In this document: piece by piece, positions 42,810-52,997 of the stretch | Numbering within the stretch: the first letter of the stretch is position 1 | How the letters are laid out: every line of letters begins with the position of its first letter | Source: Cryptomeria japonica | Lineage: Eukaryota > Streptophyta > Pinopsida > Cupressales > Cupressaceae | Assembly: GCF_030272615.1 (NCBI RefSeq) | Contig: NC_081407.1 | Span: forward strand, 442,397,213-442,461,212 | Direction: 5' to 3' | DNA: 64,000 bases | The notes under the pieces: generated by a model | Database searches by the model: none | The model's input: the letters and a program-made list of their open reading frames with translations, nothing else | What the model was told of the DNA's origin: nothing | Position numbers and translations under genes: made by a program

Positions 42810-44822
42810 ATGGGTTCTTCTAAGTTTCCTCTCTTAACTCCACATAACTATGCCACTTGGAAAACTGATGCATGGAGTAAACTTATGGAAAAAGGACTCA
42901 CTCATTACATTGATGGAACTATTGTTGCTCCAGCTGATCCTAAGGCTGATCCAGTTGGTCACTTAGATTGGCTCACTAAAAATATCATGGCAATTGGTAC
43001 CTTAAGAAAGTATGTATCAAAGGATCTCATTTTTCATATTGAGAAATGTACTCTAATCAAGGATGCTTGGCAAAAGTTTCAAGACTTGTATGGTCAAGTT
43101 GATGAGATTAGGGGATATCAAATTGATAGTGATCTCACCATGTTAGATCCCAAGAATTTTGATACTATACAAGATTATGTCACTAAGGCAAATGAGTTGA
43201 GGGCACAACTCAAAGATTGTGGCATTGATAAGAAGGATACTCAATTGATATTCAACTTGATAGGCAAACTTCCACAAGAATATGCAGTATTTGTTTCTAG
43301 TTTCCAAACCCATAGGATGACAATGGGTTCAAGCTACACAATGCCTACATTTGATGCTTTCAATGAAATGTTGATGATGGAACAAACTAAGTTGATAAGC
43401 ATGGGCATTCTTAAGGCTTCTAAGTCTCAAGCATTAGTGGCAAATCAAGGGAACAAAGGAAATCAAGGAAAGGACAACTCAAACAAGAAGAAATGGCAAT
43501 CAAAGCCTAAAGAAAAAGCACCATCTTCTCCACAACAAGGAGATTCATCCTCTTCCAAGAGAGATAATTCACCAAAGAGGGAGAGACCTACTTGTGCTTA
43601 TTGTAAAAAGATTGGTCATGAGGAGCATCGTTGCCATACTAAGAAGATTGATGAGCTCACACATATCATCAAAAAGCATAACATTGATTTGCCTAAAGTC
43701 TACAAGAAGGATGATTCATCAACTTCCACTTCCTCACATTCAAAAGGAAAAGGGCAAGCATTCATGGCTTCTACAAGTGGGAAGACTCACTCTTTTGGAA
43801 CAAGAAAAGGAAAAGCTCTATGTGCTACTACCAATCATGATTCAGAGAGATGGCTTCTAGATTCAGGGGCTTTTCATCATATGGCATCTTCGCAGTCTAT
43901 GTTCTCTACATTTGAGCCTTGCACCATGCCACAGATTTTGATGGGCAATCATACATACATGGATGTGATTGGGAAAGGATCTATTGACATTAGGGATAAC
44001 TCCTTCAATGATGTGTTATGTGTACCCCACTTGACAAACAATCTCCTTTCTATCTATCAAATCACACATGGCGCAACTAAGAGAGTTGTGGAGTTCACAC
44101 CTGACTCAGTTTTTATTAGAGACATGGAGACTAGAGCTATCATTGCAACTGGCGTGGTTGATCATGCATCTTGGTTATACTCCTTTTCAGATTTTGTTGA
44201 TGATGATGATTTCACATTTGATGATTCTACACATGATGATCACATTTCTTGTGATGGTTCAGATTTTAAGGAGAACTTTGGACACTTGAACATGGGGATT
44301 CTCACATGTAACCCAGTTCTTGAGTCTTGTATTTCATCTCCTCATATTGATATCACATCACCTATTGCACCTGATGATGCAGATAGTGCGACAGTTTTGC
44401 CTTCATGTGATTTAGTGCAGCAGGATATACATTGTCTTCCAGCTTCAGATTCATGGGATGATTACTTGACAGACATTCCAGGTTTGTTTATGGAATCCTA
44501 CATTACAGATTTGGGAGACATCATTGATGACATTCATCTTCTCTTTGATGAAGATGATCCTTCTTCGATTGTTGTGAGGGCACACTCTGACCCTCTTGTT
44601 CATTCTCTACATGATCATTCTTTCGAGGTTGACATGATTGTGGATACTTATGTACAGCAGTTGGAGGAGGTCTCTTTATTTTTTGAGGAGACATATGAGT
44701 CTTTGGATATTGCTCTACATTCATCTTCACTAGATGTTGGAGTTCCTTTTTCAGTAGTGTGGAGCAGTTCACCACCTTTGGAGGGGGTATCTTTTAGCAT
44801 CGACATGGGGACACTTGAGTAG
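42810..44822 (+). CDS. Gag-protease-like polyprotein of element D with acidic C-terminal tail (670 aa)
   Basis: The ATG at 42810 gives MGSSKFPLLTPHNYATWKTD, the usual start of a copia Gag; an upstream in-frame GTG at 42780 is less likely. Residues about 9-190 are a UBN2-type capsid domain (HIEKCTLIKDAWQKFQDLYG, LIGKLPQEYAVFVSSF). A basic linker leads to the zinc knuckle CAYCKKIGHEEHRC (residues 262-275). The protease-like region has the active-site DSG at residues 351-353 (WLLDSGAFHHM) and VLCVPHLTNNLLSI. A pre-integrase remnant, FGHLN, lies near residue 490. Instead of integrase and RT there is about 180 residues rich in Asp, Glu and Ser (LGDIIDDIHLLFDEDDPSS). The ORF is intact. It could assemble particles and process itself, but needs RT and integrase in trans. 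Confidence 0.9.
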   Translation: MGSSKFPLLTPHNYATWKTDAWSKLMEKGLTHYIDGTIVAPADPKADPVGHLDWLTKNIMAIGTLRKYVSKDLIFHIEKCTLIKDAWQKFQDLYGQVDEIRGYQIDSDLTMLDPKNFDTIQDYVTKANELRAQLKDCGIDKKDTQLIFNLIGKLPQEYAVFVSSFQTHRMTMGSSYTMPTFDAFNEMLMMEQTKLISMGILKASKSQALVANQGNKGNQGKDNSNKKKWQSKPKEKAPSSPQQGDSSSSKRDNSPKRERPTCAYCKKIGHEEHRCHTKKIDELTHIIKKHNIDLPKVYKKDDSSTSTSSHSKGKGQAFMASTSGKTHSFGTRKGKALCATTNHDSERWLLDSGAFHHMASSQSMFSTFEPCTMPQILMGNHTYMDVIGKGSIDIRDNSFNDVLCVPHLTNNLLSIYQITHGATKRVVEFTPDSVFIRDMETRAIIATGVVDHASWLYSFSDFVDDDDFTFDDSTHDDHISCDGSDFKENFGHLNMGILTCNPVLESCISSPHIDITSPIAPDDADSATVLPSCDLVQQDIHCLPASDSWDDYLTDIPGLFMESYITDLGDIIDDIHLLFDEDDPSSIVVRAHSDPLVHSLHDHSFEVDMIVDTYVQQLEEVSLFFEETYESLDIALHSSSLDVGVPFSVVWSSSPPLEGVSFSIDMGTLE

Positions 44823-45293
44823 TTTTCAGAGATTCCTTTCATCATGAGTTTTCTTCATACATCTTCCCTTCATGATTGGGGAGACTTCATGGATACACCT
44901 TTGGTTTTGTTTCTTCCTAAGGGGAGGAATGTTGTTCGACATTCGTGGAGCAGTTTCTTCATACATCGAGCTTCTATCATTGGTGCAGATTCTTCATTGA
45001 GGGAGGATCACAGTTTGACTTCTCTTCTTCTCTCATATGGGGGGGATTTTTTCCTCACATGGGGTTTTGTTCCTCACATTCTTCTATGAGAGTTCTCTTG
45101 TATAGCTTTCATCTCTCTTTTGGGGGGGGGTTTTTCCCATTGGGTTTTTCTCTCTTTCCCCACTTTGTGAGAGATTTCATTGCATTGGTTTGCATGCATT
45201 TGCATTTGTACATGGGTACCTAACATGGCCTCGTAGCCGGGACCCATCTTGCATTGCTTAGTTGCATTGTAAACTTAAGTGCATTCCCCTAAG
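44823..45293 (+). other. 3' non-coding region of element D with repeated G-runs
   Basis: GGGGGGGAT near 45048 and a G10 run near 45122 precede the true polypurine tract. Short open frames are present without a recognisable product. Confidence 0.5.
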
Positions 45294-45310
45294 TTGCACT
45301 TAAGGGGGGG
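45294..45310 (+). other. Polypurine tract of element D
   Basis: TTGCACTTAAGGGGGGG ends exactly at the 3' LTR start. Confidence 0.85.
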
Positions 45311-45801
45311 TGTTGGTGTAAATAATTATTCATCATGGATATTATTACACTTACTTAAGTTTACTTAGGATAATGCATTTCATAGTAGTTTGGATATGAG
45401 ACACTTAGGTGTTTGTGCCACATTGGGATAGTGTGTGTAGGAGAAATTCCACCTCTTATGGTGTTGATCTTGTTATTACACTATCATATCCACTTATTGT
45501 GGAGTGATAATTCCACCTTCGGTGGGTGATCCACCTCATGTAGAATATTATATTATTTCTCCTACCTACCCACACCTATTTCCTACCTACCCTTGTTTCT
45601 TATTGAGCCACATGTCATATTTGTGTGCTCATACATCCATATGGCCTTGCCTATATAAGCAAGCCTCTATTCATTGTATGGGGGATAATCCAGTTGATTG
45701 TTGATCATTTTCTATTGATGAGAATACAGTTTATTCTTGTCCTATATTGTGTCTCTATCTTGTACATTTCATTGACCTCTTGATCTTGGCAAAATCCAAC
45801 A
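45311..45801 (+). repeat. 3' LTR of element D
   Basis: 491 bp, same length as the 5' LTR. Differences seen are at GGGTG/AGGTG, TATACT/TACACT, TGTGAAAT/TGTAGAAT and GCAGGC/GCAAGC. Confidence 0.95.
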
Positions 45802-46744
45802 TAATTAATTACAACCTTTTCCTTAGTTAAATAATCTTTATTATTTAATTAATTCTATTTCCTAAGTTTAAATAATTTCATTAAATTAATTAATTAAATT
45901 CTTCCATTTCCCCAAATTATAATTCCAATTAATTACATCTAATTTCATTTCATATTCCCCAAATTCAAATTTCATATCATTTCATCTAATTCCAAATCAT
46001 CAAATTCACATTTCCCCAAATCTGAATTTCAATTAATTTCATGTGTATTTCAGCATTCGAATGACCAAATTCAAATTGAAAATGAAAATCAAATTCAATT
46101 TCAAATTCCTACAACACATGCTAAAATCAAAATTGATTGATCAAATCAGTTGTCTAATCAGTTGACTCATTTAACTCATCAATCATCTTTTTTAACTCTC
46201 AAGCACCTTTTTTTGACTAATCCATCTATTCAGTCTACTGATCAATCAATCCACTTATCTCTCCAATCAATTCAGTCTTCTAATCAATCAATCCAGTCAA
46301 CTAGCTAGTCTATTCAGTCTACTGGTCAATCAATTGAGTTCACTCTCCAATCAATTTTGTTAATAGATCAATCTAATGAGTTAACTGATCAATCTAAATC
46401 AGTTATCTGTCAATCAACACTTGAGTTCAAATCCTCACCTCCTCTGTGTTGAAAATCTATAAATTCAACCTCTTTGCTCAATTCATTCTAGAATCACAGT
46501 CTTCAAACAATTGTCTAATCTATGGAGGAATCTCAGTGCAATACCTGAGAACCACCTACAAGCACAATTCAGAGAAGCACAATGGAAGCCACGATGCAGG
46601 ATGAGGGAGTTTCATTTATTTGAATTTATTCTTATCTTGTGTTAATTTCTATTGGTTTATGTTTGAAATTGCTTTGATAGTTAAGGATTTGGTGATTCGT
46701 CCTTATTTCCTATTTTTACATTAATGATTTTTAATCATGAAACA

Positions 46745-47154
46745 CAAGGTTCAATGGTGAAAAGAGGGAGATAAAAATACGACCTTCTTCCACAAATCGA
46801 CCAATATCAATAGGAGAAGAAACCACATTACTTTTTTGAAGGATGACCACAATCAGGATATCAAAGATGAGGATAGATTGGGAAAAATGACAACCAACTA
46901 TTTCTCGACTCTGTTCATGGATGATAGCAGAACTAGGGACCCTATTGTTAGTCCTCACAACTGGAATGACAAATAGGTAATGAAACACAATTTAGAGATT
47001 GGACATCCTTGAATAGCTAGCTTTCTTGTAGCAAAGGTTCATTTACTTATTGACCAGGGACATAAACTTAAAATGGGCCAGCACTGTATGTGCACCAAGT
47101 TCATATCACAACCATTCTATCTTCCTGTAGGAAAGAAAATTCTTTGAAGTAAAT
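46745..47154 (+). pseudogene. LINE ORF2, continuation after element C
   Basis: The frame reads VQW.KEGDKNTTFFHKSTNI and then RLGKMTTNYFSTLFMDD, the conserved segment between endonuclease and reverse transcriptase of plant LINEs. It directly continues the coding sequence cut at 32599. A TGA replaces Leu after VQW, and a TAG ends the stretch at about 46976. The last 165 bases before element E show no LINE motif; the RT itself is absent. Confidence 0.75.
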
Positions 47155-47891
47155 GTAGACACCTAAAATTGTCTTGTCTAATTAAATAAATCTTTAATTA
47201 TTTAATTAATTCATTTATCCTCTTTTAGCCTTATTTCTCATTTAAATAAATACTTTTATTTATTTAAATTATCCTTTTCCTAAATTAAATAAATACTTTT
47301 ATTTATTTAATTGATCCCACTTCTTCTATTAATTAAATAAATCTTTATTTATTTAATTAATTAATTAACCTTTTCTACCTATGACACATGTCATTCATCT
47401 CTTAATTCCTACACTACCTACCCTCTCATTATTTTCTTATTTTCTCTACCTACCCTCTAATCATAGCCGACCATTTATCTTTTACACCTCTTAATCTTAT
47501 CCCTCCATTTCTTATGGTGTCTTCTATATAAGATGCTTCCTTCACTATTCAATCCTAATCATTCTATTCAACTACCCGGCTACTCTACGCTTTCGAACTT
47601 TCATATGCAATCAAGCCTACTTGCAACCACATTTCTGTTCTTTATTGAGCTCTTGTGCACACATAAAAGCTGAGAGCAAATATATCAATCAAGATCAATG
47701 GAGATAGGAAGAATGGAGATTCAAAACCTATTGGACATGTGATGGTATAATCTTTGTGATTTCATTTGATTTGCATTGTCCTAGGTAATCTTCATATGTT
47801 ATGGTGGATCTTTGTTGATTGTTAGGCTAAGGTTTTGTGGTTGAATTCATTTAGTCTTTCAATATTGTTTTATCCATTTGCACCATAAACA
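47155..47891 (+). repeat. 5' LTR of element E
   Basis: 737 bp, TGTAGACACC to ATAAACA; TATA box TATATAAG at 47525-47532. It lacks a block of about 50 bp present near the start of the 3' LTR. Confidence 0.9.
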
Positions 47892-47894
47892 TTT

Positions 47895-47912
47895 TGGCAC
47901 GCCTGGTGGGAC
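47895..47912 (+). other. Primer-binding site of element E
   Basis: TGGCACGCCTGGTGGGAC, three bases after the LTR; one base different from that of element A. The matching tRNA was not identified. Confidence 0.8.
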
Positions 47913-48039
47913 ATGGATTTTTGTTAGATCTATATTTTTTGCAAATTTTCTGAACCATATATTGTTGTTTTGTAAAACAATTTGGAGAATAACATTGTGC
48001 AGCTAGGGTTTTGGACGCAAAATCAAGATCTTGGAGAGA

Positions 48040-48870
48040 TTTGATCTGATCTCACAAATGGCTAAGACTTTTTGCACCAAATTTTGTTTGCAAGTTGAAG
48101 ATAGTATTAAGAGCTCTCAATCTAAAATTCGGAATTTTTGGAGCACATTTGCATGTTCCATGATTTTTTTATGATTTTTCATAAAAAATTAATTTTGAGA
48201 GCAAATTAGCGAATTTTTTGGATTTTCTTATATTTTTGGAAAGCTCTCTAATTTATACATAGGCTCTATTCTTTGTGATTTTAATTTTGATGCAAAATAT
48301 TTCCTCAAAAATTAGATCTTTAAAAATTAGGGTTTTTCATTATTTTGATCAGATATCACAAATGGCTTTGCATTTTGCCATCAAATTTTTTTGCAGGTCA
48401 AGAACATTATCAGAGGTTCGCAGTAAAAAAATCAGGTTTTTGGGAGCATATTTGAAATTTCTATGAATTTGTTATGTATTTTCATGAAAAAATAATTTTG
48501 AGAGCAAATTAGCGAATTTTTTGGATTTTCTTATATTTTTGGAAAGCTCTCTGATTTATACATAGACTCTATTCTTTGTTATTTTAAATTTAATGCAAAA
48601 TCATTCCTAAAAAACTGGATCTTTGAAAATTAGGGTTTTGCATTATTTTGCTCATATCTCACAAACTGCTTGGATTTTTTGCAAGAATTTTTTTATGCAG
48701 GTTTGGGAGACGATCAGGACTGTCCAGTAAAAATTTCAGATTTTTTGGATCAATCTTGCATTTTATATGAATTTTTTATGTTTTTTCATAAAAAATTAAT
48801 TTTTGAAGCAAATTAGCAAATTTTTTAGATTTTCTTACATTTCTGGAAATTTCTTGAAATTTTACAGGTG
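48040..48870 (+). repeat. Tandem repeat of about 300 bp, nearly three copies, in the leader of E
   Basis: The segment AGCAAATTAGCGAATTTTTT and its surroundings recur at about 48202, 48503 and 48808. Each unit also holds TAGGGTTTTxCATTATTTTG and a (C)TCACAAATGGCT-like segment. Confidence 0.8.
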
Positions 48871-49129
48871 GTCTTTTTTTTATGATGAATCAGATCTTTG
48901 AATTGGTAAAAAAAAACGCATTGTTGAAGGCCCCTATTTTACAAAGTCTTTTGGATCTAAAATTTACCTAACTTGTGTGCTTGCAAGAGGGGTATTATTG
49001 CCAAACTAATAACAAATCTTTGTTGTAGAATTTTGGCAAGGGTTTTTGATCTTTATTGTGTGCCTTATTTTCATAGACTAGCAAACACTTTAATTGGTGC
49101 ACTAAAATTGAACCAGTGTCTTTTGTGTC

Positions 49130-49700
49130 TTGGGCAGTAGGCTCTTTTTGTTTCATCTTTAGAGGGTCTGTCTCCCCGTGTGGTCATTAGGACTACTAGT
49201 GAGGAGAGAACGACCCAAGTGGTAGCGAGGAAAATCCATCCTCTTTTGAACCACTATAAACAACTGTATCCATGATGAATGCCATGGGTAACGTGTGTTG
49301 ATTAGTTCATACCGACACTATGTCTCCCCATAAACCCGTTTGATCAAATTTATTTGATGATTTGTAGGGCGTAACCCCTCCCGTTTGGTAACCTTCTATA
49401 TTTACAGAGCTGAAAGTGCTACATGTATGACCACACGAGCGGATTCCCTTACTAGCACCTTTTTGTTTTAGAAAGCCAAATCCTTCTAGTTGTTGGGGTA
49501 GGAGGTCGAACCTTTGGAGCGGCCCACACACATACGGTTCTTAGTAGAAATACAAAGTTCACCATGGGGAGTTTTCGTGGGGATTGATGCTTGGATGCTC
49601 CAGAGAAGTGAGTGCTGAGGGTGGAGCTAGTGGGGTCAAGCATCTAAGTATCCACTCTGAATAGCGTAGCCTCGGGGGAAGCCCCATGTGGGATCAACAA
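49130..49700 (+). other. Conserved leader module of element E
   Basis: This is the sense-strand counterpart of 1160-1740. It contains GAACGACCCAAGTGGTAGCG, ATGTCTCCCCATAAACCCG and, near the end, GGGGTCAAGCATCTAAGTAT. Confidence 0.75.
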
Positions 49701-50428
49701 CTATTGTCTTGGCCAACCATAAGAATTGCGCTTGTCTTATTTTGAACAATCAAACATCAAAACATTGTGTCTTTTGTGTCTTCAAGTGTATGCAAAACAT
49801 TTTTTACATCAAACAACACACTTTCTTTGAGTCATTTTGAGTCTAAACACTTGCAAACATTGAGTCCTCATCAACATTGTGTCATCTTGTCACAAAAAAT
49901 AGTAAAAAAAATTCAGATTTGGTGACAACAAACAACTTCACAAATTGGAAAAATTTATAGTCCAACAAACAAGAGTAATCAGTTTCAGAATTCTTGAGCT
50001 TCCTAAGTTATTTCTCAGGGTTTTCATCTAGCATTCAACCTATTTTTGGGTCTCACAAAGTCCATCATTGCTTTACACCTTACATTACATTCACATTTGT
50101 CTAAACTTGAATCAAAAGGTCACTTGCTTGTCCTCATCTTACTTTGTCAACACACTACATACAACAACATTTTGCTAAGTGATCCCTCGTCAAGGTCTAT
50201 CACCTTTGGGTCTTATTTGGTCTTACTTAGAGTCAAGGTCAACTTACCTCATCAAGAGAAACTATCATCTCTTTGGAAGCCACACCTACTCTACTACATA
50301 CATACTTGGTCTTACACTTTGGACATTGCAAGTAAACCTCAAATTCATTTACATTCCATCCAACTCTTGGTCTTTCATACTCTTTCCATCTTCATCTAGT
50401 CTCACACATCTTGGTCAATACCTAGTTC

Positions 50429-52145
50429 ATGGTTGAAACTCATTCCCAAAAATCTAGGAGAGAAACTAAAGAAGCTCAAGAGTCCACAAACATGAGTGCC
50501 TATGAGTATGATAATGATGTCTTTTTCAATTCTGATCATACCACATTACCTGACATGGACGCTTATAGAAATATTCAAAATGTTGAGAACATGGATAATA
50601 CAAACAATAATGATACACACAATGACAATATGGACAACATGTCAGTACATTCAGCAGAAGTGGAAGACTCCATTATGGATCCCCATTTCAATCGATTGGT
50701 TGAGGAAATAATGAGGAGAGATAGACAATACTTCTTACAAGTGATGGCACAAAGTGGAGCCAAGATTCCTCATGATTTGGACATGTCTCCAATAATGGAA
50801 AATCGACCTTTGCAACAACCTCACATCAACATGGATCAAAGGAGGCCTAATAGTGGAGGCAATAGAGGACCACATATGGTGCCTGAATAACCATCATCTT
50901 TGTTTCAAAAACCTGTGGTCCCATACACACATGGTCAAGCATATGATACTCACCTTCACAGACCATTATGGAAGTCTTATGCAGAAAATTATACTCAATC
51001 ACAGGCCAATGCTAAGGACCAACCACCAAAGCAATTGGATATCCAATGGCATGATCAAAATTTGGACACAAGGAAACCTCGCATCAAATTTGGGGGCAAC
51101 ACATTAGATGAAACTCATGACATGCCTGCAGAGTATGGTATACATGGACAAAATAGATATTCTATTCCTTATCATGACTCTATACCAAGTGGTCCTTATA
51201 TGCAACATCGCTATAGACCTCCTCCATATGAATATGTGTATGATCAATACCATCCATATATGCAACATGCTGCTCCTCCACCTGGTGGTTCAGGCATGGG
51301 GTATGGTCCAAGAAGTCGGTCTCCACCTAAGAACAATTTGGAACAATAAATAAAGGACTTACAAAAGAAAATGGAGGACATAAATACATCGAAGCCAACT
51401 TACACAATGAGAGACATATGTCCCTATCCATTTGACAAAAGCATTCCAATGCCTCCATTTCCTACACACTTTGTGACACCTAAGTTTGATAAGTACATAG
51501 GCAAAGGGGATCTTAAGGCACATATAAGACAATTTTTCACAGCTTGCATTGAGGTAGCAGCAGAAGAGACATATCTGATGAGATTATTCCCACAGAGCTT
51601 AGGTGATCAAGCTATGGAATGGTTCTCCCAACTCCCACCTTGAATTAAGTCATGGGGTGACTTAGCAGAGGCATTTAACCAACATTTCTCATACAACATA
51701 GAGACAGATATATCAGTCACTACTGTGTGCAACACCAAGAAAAAGGATGCAAAGTCTTTTTCATCATTTTTACAAAGATGGAGAAATCTAGCCAGCAGAT
51801 GCTCTTGTGAAATTCCACAAAAAACAAATGGTAGAGATGTTCACCCAAAATGTCAACAAAAACATTGGTTATGACCTAAGAAAAGCTTGTTTGTCCACCT
51901 TCAAGAATGTCATTGAGAAAGGCTTAGCGACAAAAAAGGTCCTAATTGAGCAAGGCATCGTCAAAATATTCAAAGAAAACAAAGAGGACTCTAAAGGAAA
52001 AGACAAGTCAAGATTTTGGAATAAAAACAAGAACACGGTCAATGATAGTGTTGTTGATACCAATACAATGCGACCCAAAATTGTTTTTTCTGGATCAAGC
52101 TCTACAAACAATCAAGTAAATACTCAAACAACTTCAAAATCATGA
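50429..52145 (+). pseudogene. gag of element E (decayed)
   Basis: The ATG at 50429 begins MVETHSQKSRRETKEAQES. In-frame stops fall at 50888, 51347 and 51641, and a frameshift lies between 51644 and 51807. The N-terminal part is acidic and Asn/Asp-rich; a Pro/Tyr/Gly-rich stretch follows (51110-51340). The capsid-like gag domain starts near 51470 (FVTPKFDKYIGKGDLKAHIR, LFPQSLGDQAMEWFSQLPP) and continues in the other frame to 52145 with a Lys-rich tail. This matches the retrotransposon gag domain of plant gypsy elements. It cannot make a full Gag without suppression of several stops. Confidence 0.75.
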
Positions 52146-52160
52146 AGGAAGTACACCCCA

Positions 52161-52994
52161 TTGGGAGAACCACTTGAGTCAGCTTTCAAGAAGCTACTGG
52201 CAAACAAAATAATAACAATTCCAAATATGCCTCCATATGAGACAAAGGTCAAACCAAATTGGTGGAATGATGATGAATACTATGAATATCACAAAAGCAA
52301 GGGTCATAAAACAGGAAATTATCATCGGCTGAAGAACATCATACAAGATCTCATTGATAGAGGTGACATTGAGATTGAGGGACACTCATCTAATCAAGAA
52401 CATGAAATGTTTAAAGAACCATTCCCAAAACATGACAAGGGAAAAGCTAAAGCCACAGATGAGCATACCAACTATACCAGAGCATCCTATAACTATGATT
52501 CAACTGTTAATCACATTTCAATGGACAATTATGTCTCTGCCATTATCATCAAGAACAAAACGCCTGATAATTCTACCCAAAGACCTAAAATTGTCCTAAA
52601 AGGCATTGGACCTTCTTCCGAAACAATCTCTGAATGTAATGTCACAACCCAACAAGGTAAATTCACTTTGCAAGGTGCTCCAGCTAAAAACACGACTTCC
52701 TCATCAACCAAACCTGAGTATGACCTTGTAGAACAATTAGGGAAGACACCCACGCTTATCTCCATCCTTGAACTTTTACGCATATCCCCCGCACATGAAG
52801 CCATTCTTGACAAAATTTTGAGAGACACTTATGTCCCTACTAATTTGAACGTGGACCAATTTCAAGCCATGGTGGGATACCTTTCTGTTCCACACTCCCT
52901 TACATTCATAGAAGCTAACGATGCCTCCGTGAGCCAACCACATAATGCACCTTTAAACATTGAAGCCTTCCTACACAAACATCAAATAAAATGA
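52161..52994 (+). pseudogene. Gag-protease linker of element E with degenerate zinc knuckle
   Basis: The frame is the same as the end of gag and starts after a TGA at 52143. KYTPLGEPLESAFKKLLANK is the conserved post-gag segment of Tat- and Athila-type elements. YEYHKSKGHKTGNYHRLKN corresponds to their C-x2-H-x4-GH-x4-C motif, but both cysteines are tyrosines. LKNIIQDLIDRGDI follows as usual. A TGA at 52992 separates it from the protease. Confidence 0.7.
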
Positions 52995-52997
52995 GTC

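Larger units (their letters stand above)
40699..45801 (+). mobile_element. Element D: complete 5.1-kb non-autonomous copia-like element
   Basis: Two 491-bp LTRs with TGTTGG..CCAACA ends differ at about five positions. The element has a PBS, a polypurine tract and a 5-bp target duplication TAGTT/TAATT (40694-40698, 45802-45806; one mismatch). The uninterrupted 5' LTR of C confirms the empty site. The interior holds one long intact ORF (42810-44822) with Gag, zinc knuckle, protease-like region and acidic tail but no integrase, RT or RNase H. This resembles plant TR-GAG-type elements, with the protease as an addition. It is the youngest insertion in the window that can be dated by LTR comparison. 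Confidence 0.92.
32600..46744 (+). mobile_element. Element C: 14-kb non-autonomous gypsy-like element (contains D)
   Basis: 5' LTR 32600-33721, PBS-like sequence at 33724, leader with minisatellite and conserved leader module, Asn/Gln-rich ORF (35425-37238), 3.2 kb of non-coding sequence with motif arrays, a polypurine tract (40482-40500), then a 3' LTR starting at 40501 that is split by element D and ends at 46744. Without D the element is about 9 kb. There is no protease, RT, RNase H or integrase, as in plant large retrotransposon derivatives (LARDs). It is inserted in a LINE; the two flanking 5-mers (TCGAG, CAAGG) do not match well. Confidence 0.8.
40501..46744 (+). repeat. 3' LTR of element C, split by element D
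   Basis: The LTR occupies 40501-40698 and 45807-46744 (about 1136 bp in total). The sequence on both sides of D joins to match 5' LTR positions near 32790. Confidence 0.9.

Noticed and set aside
32595-46749. A target-site duplication around element C
   Set aside because: TCGAG on the left and CAAGG on the right do not match convincingly; the insertion is supported by the split LINE instead.
50046-50399. A 117-codon frame upstream of gag in element E, matched at equal length in element A (224-577, minus)
   Set aside because: Neither copy begins with ATG (both start at TTG), two other frames over the same DNA are equally conserved, and the similarity is that expected between two copies of one leader.
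52194-52828. Minus-strand frames opposite the gag-protease region of element E
   Set aside because: These are antisense shadows of the real coding frame.
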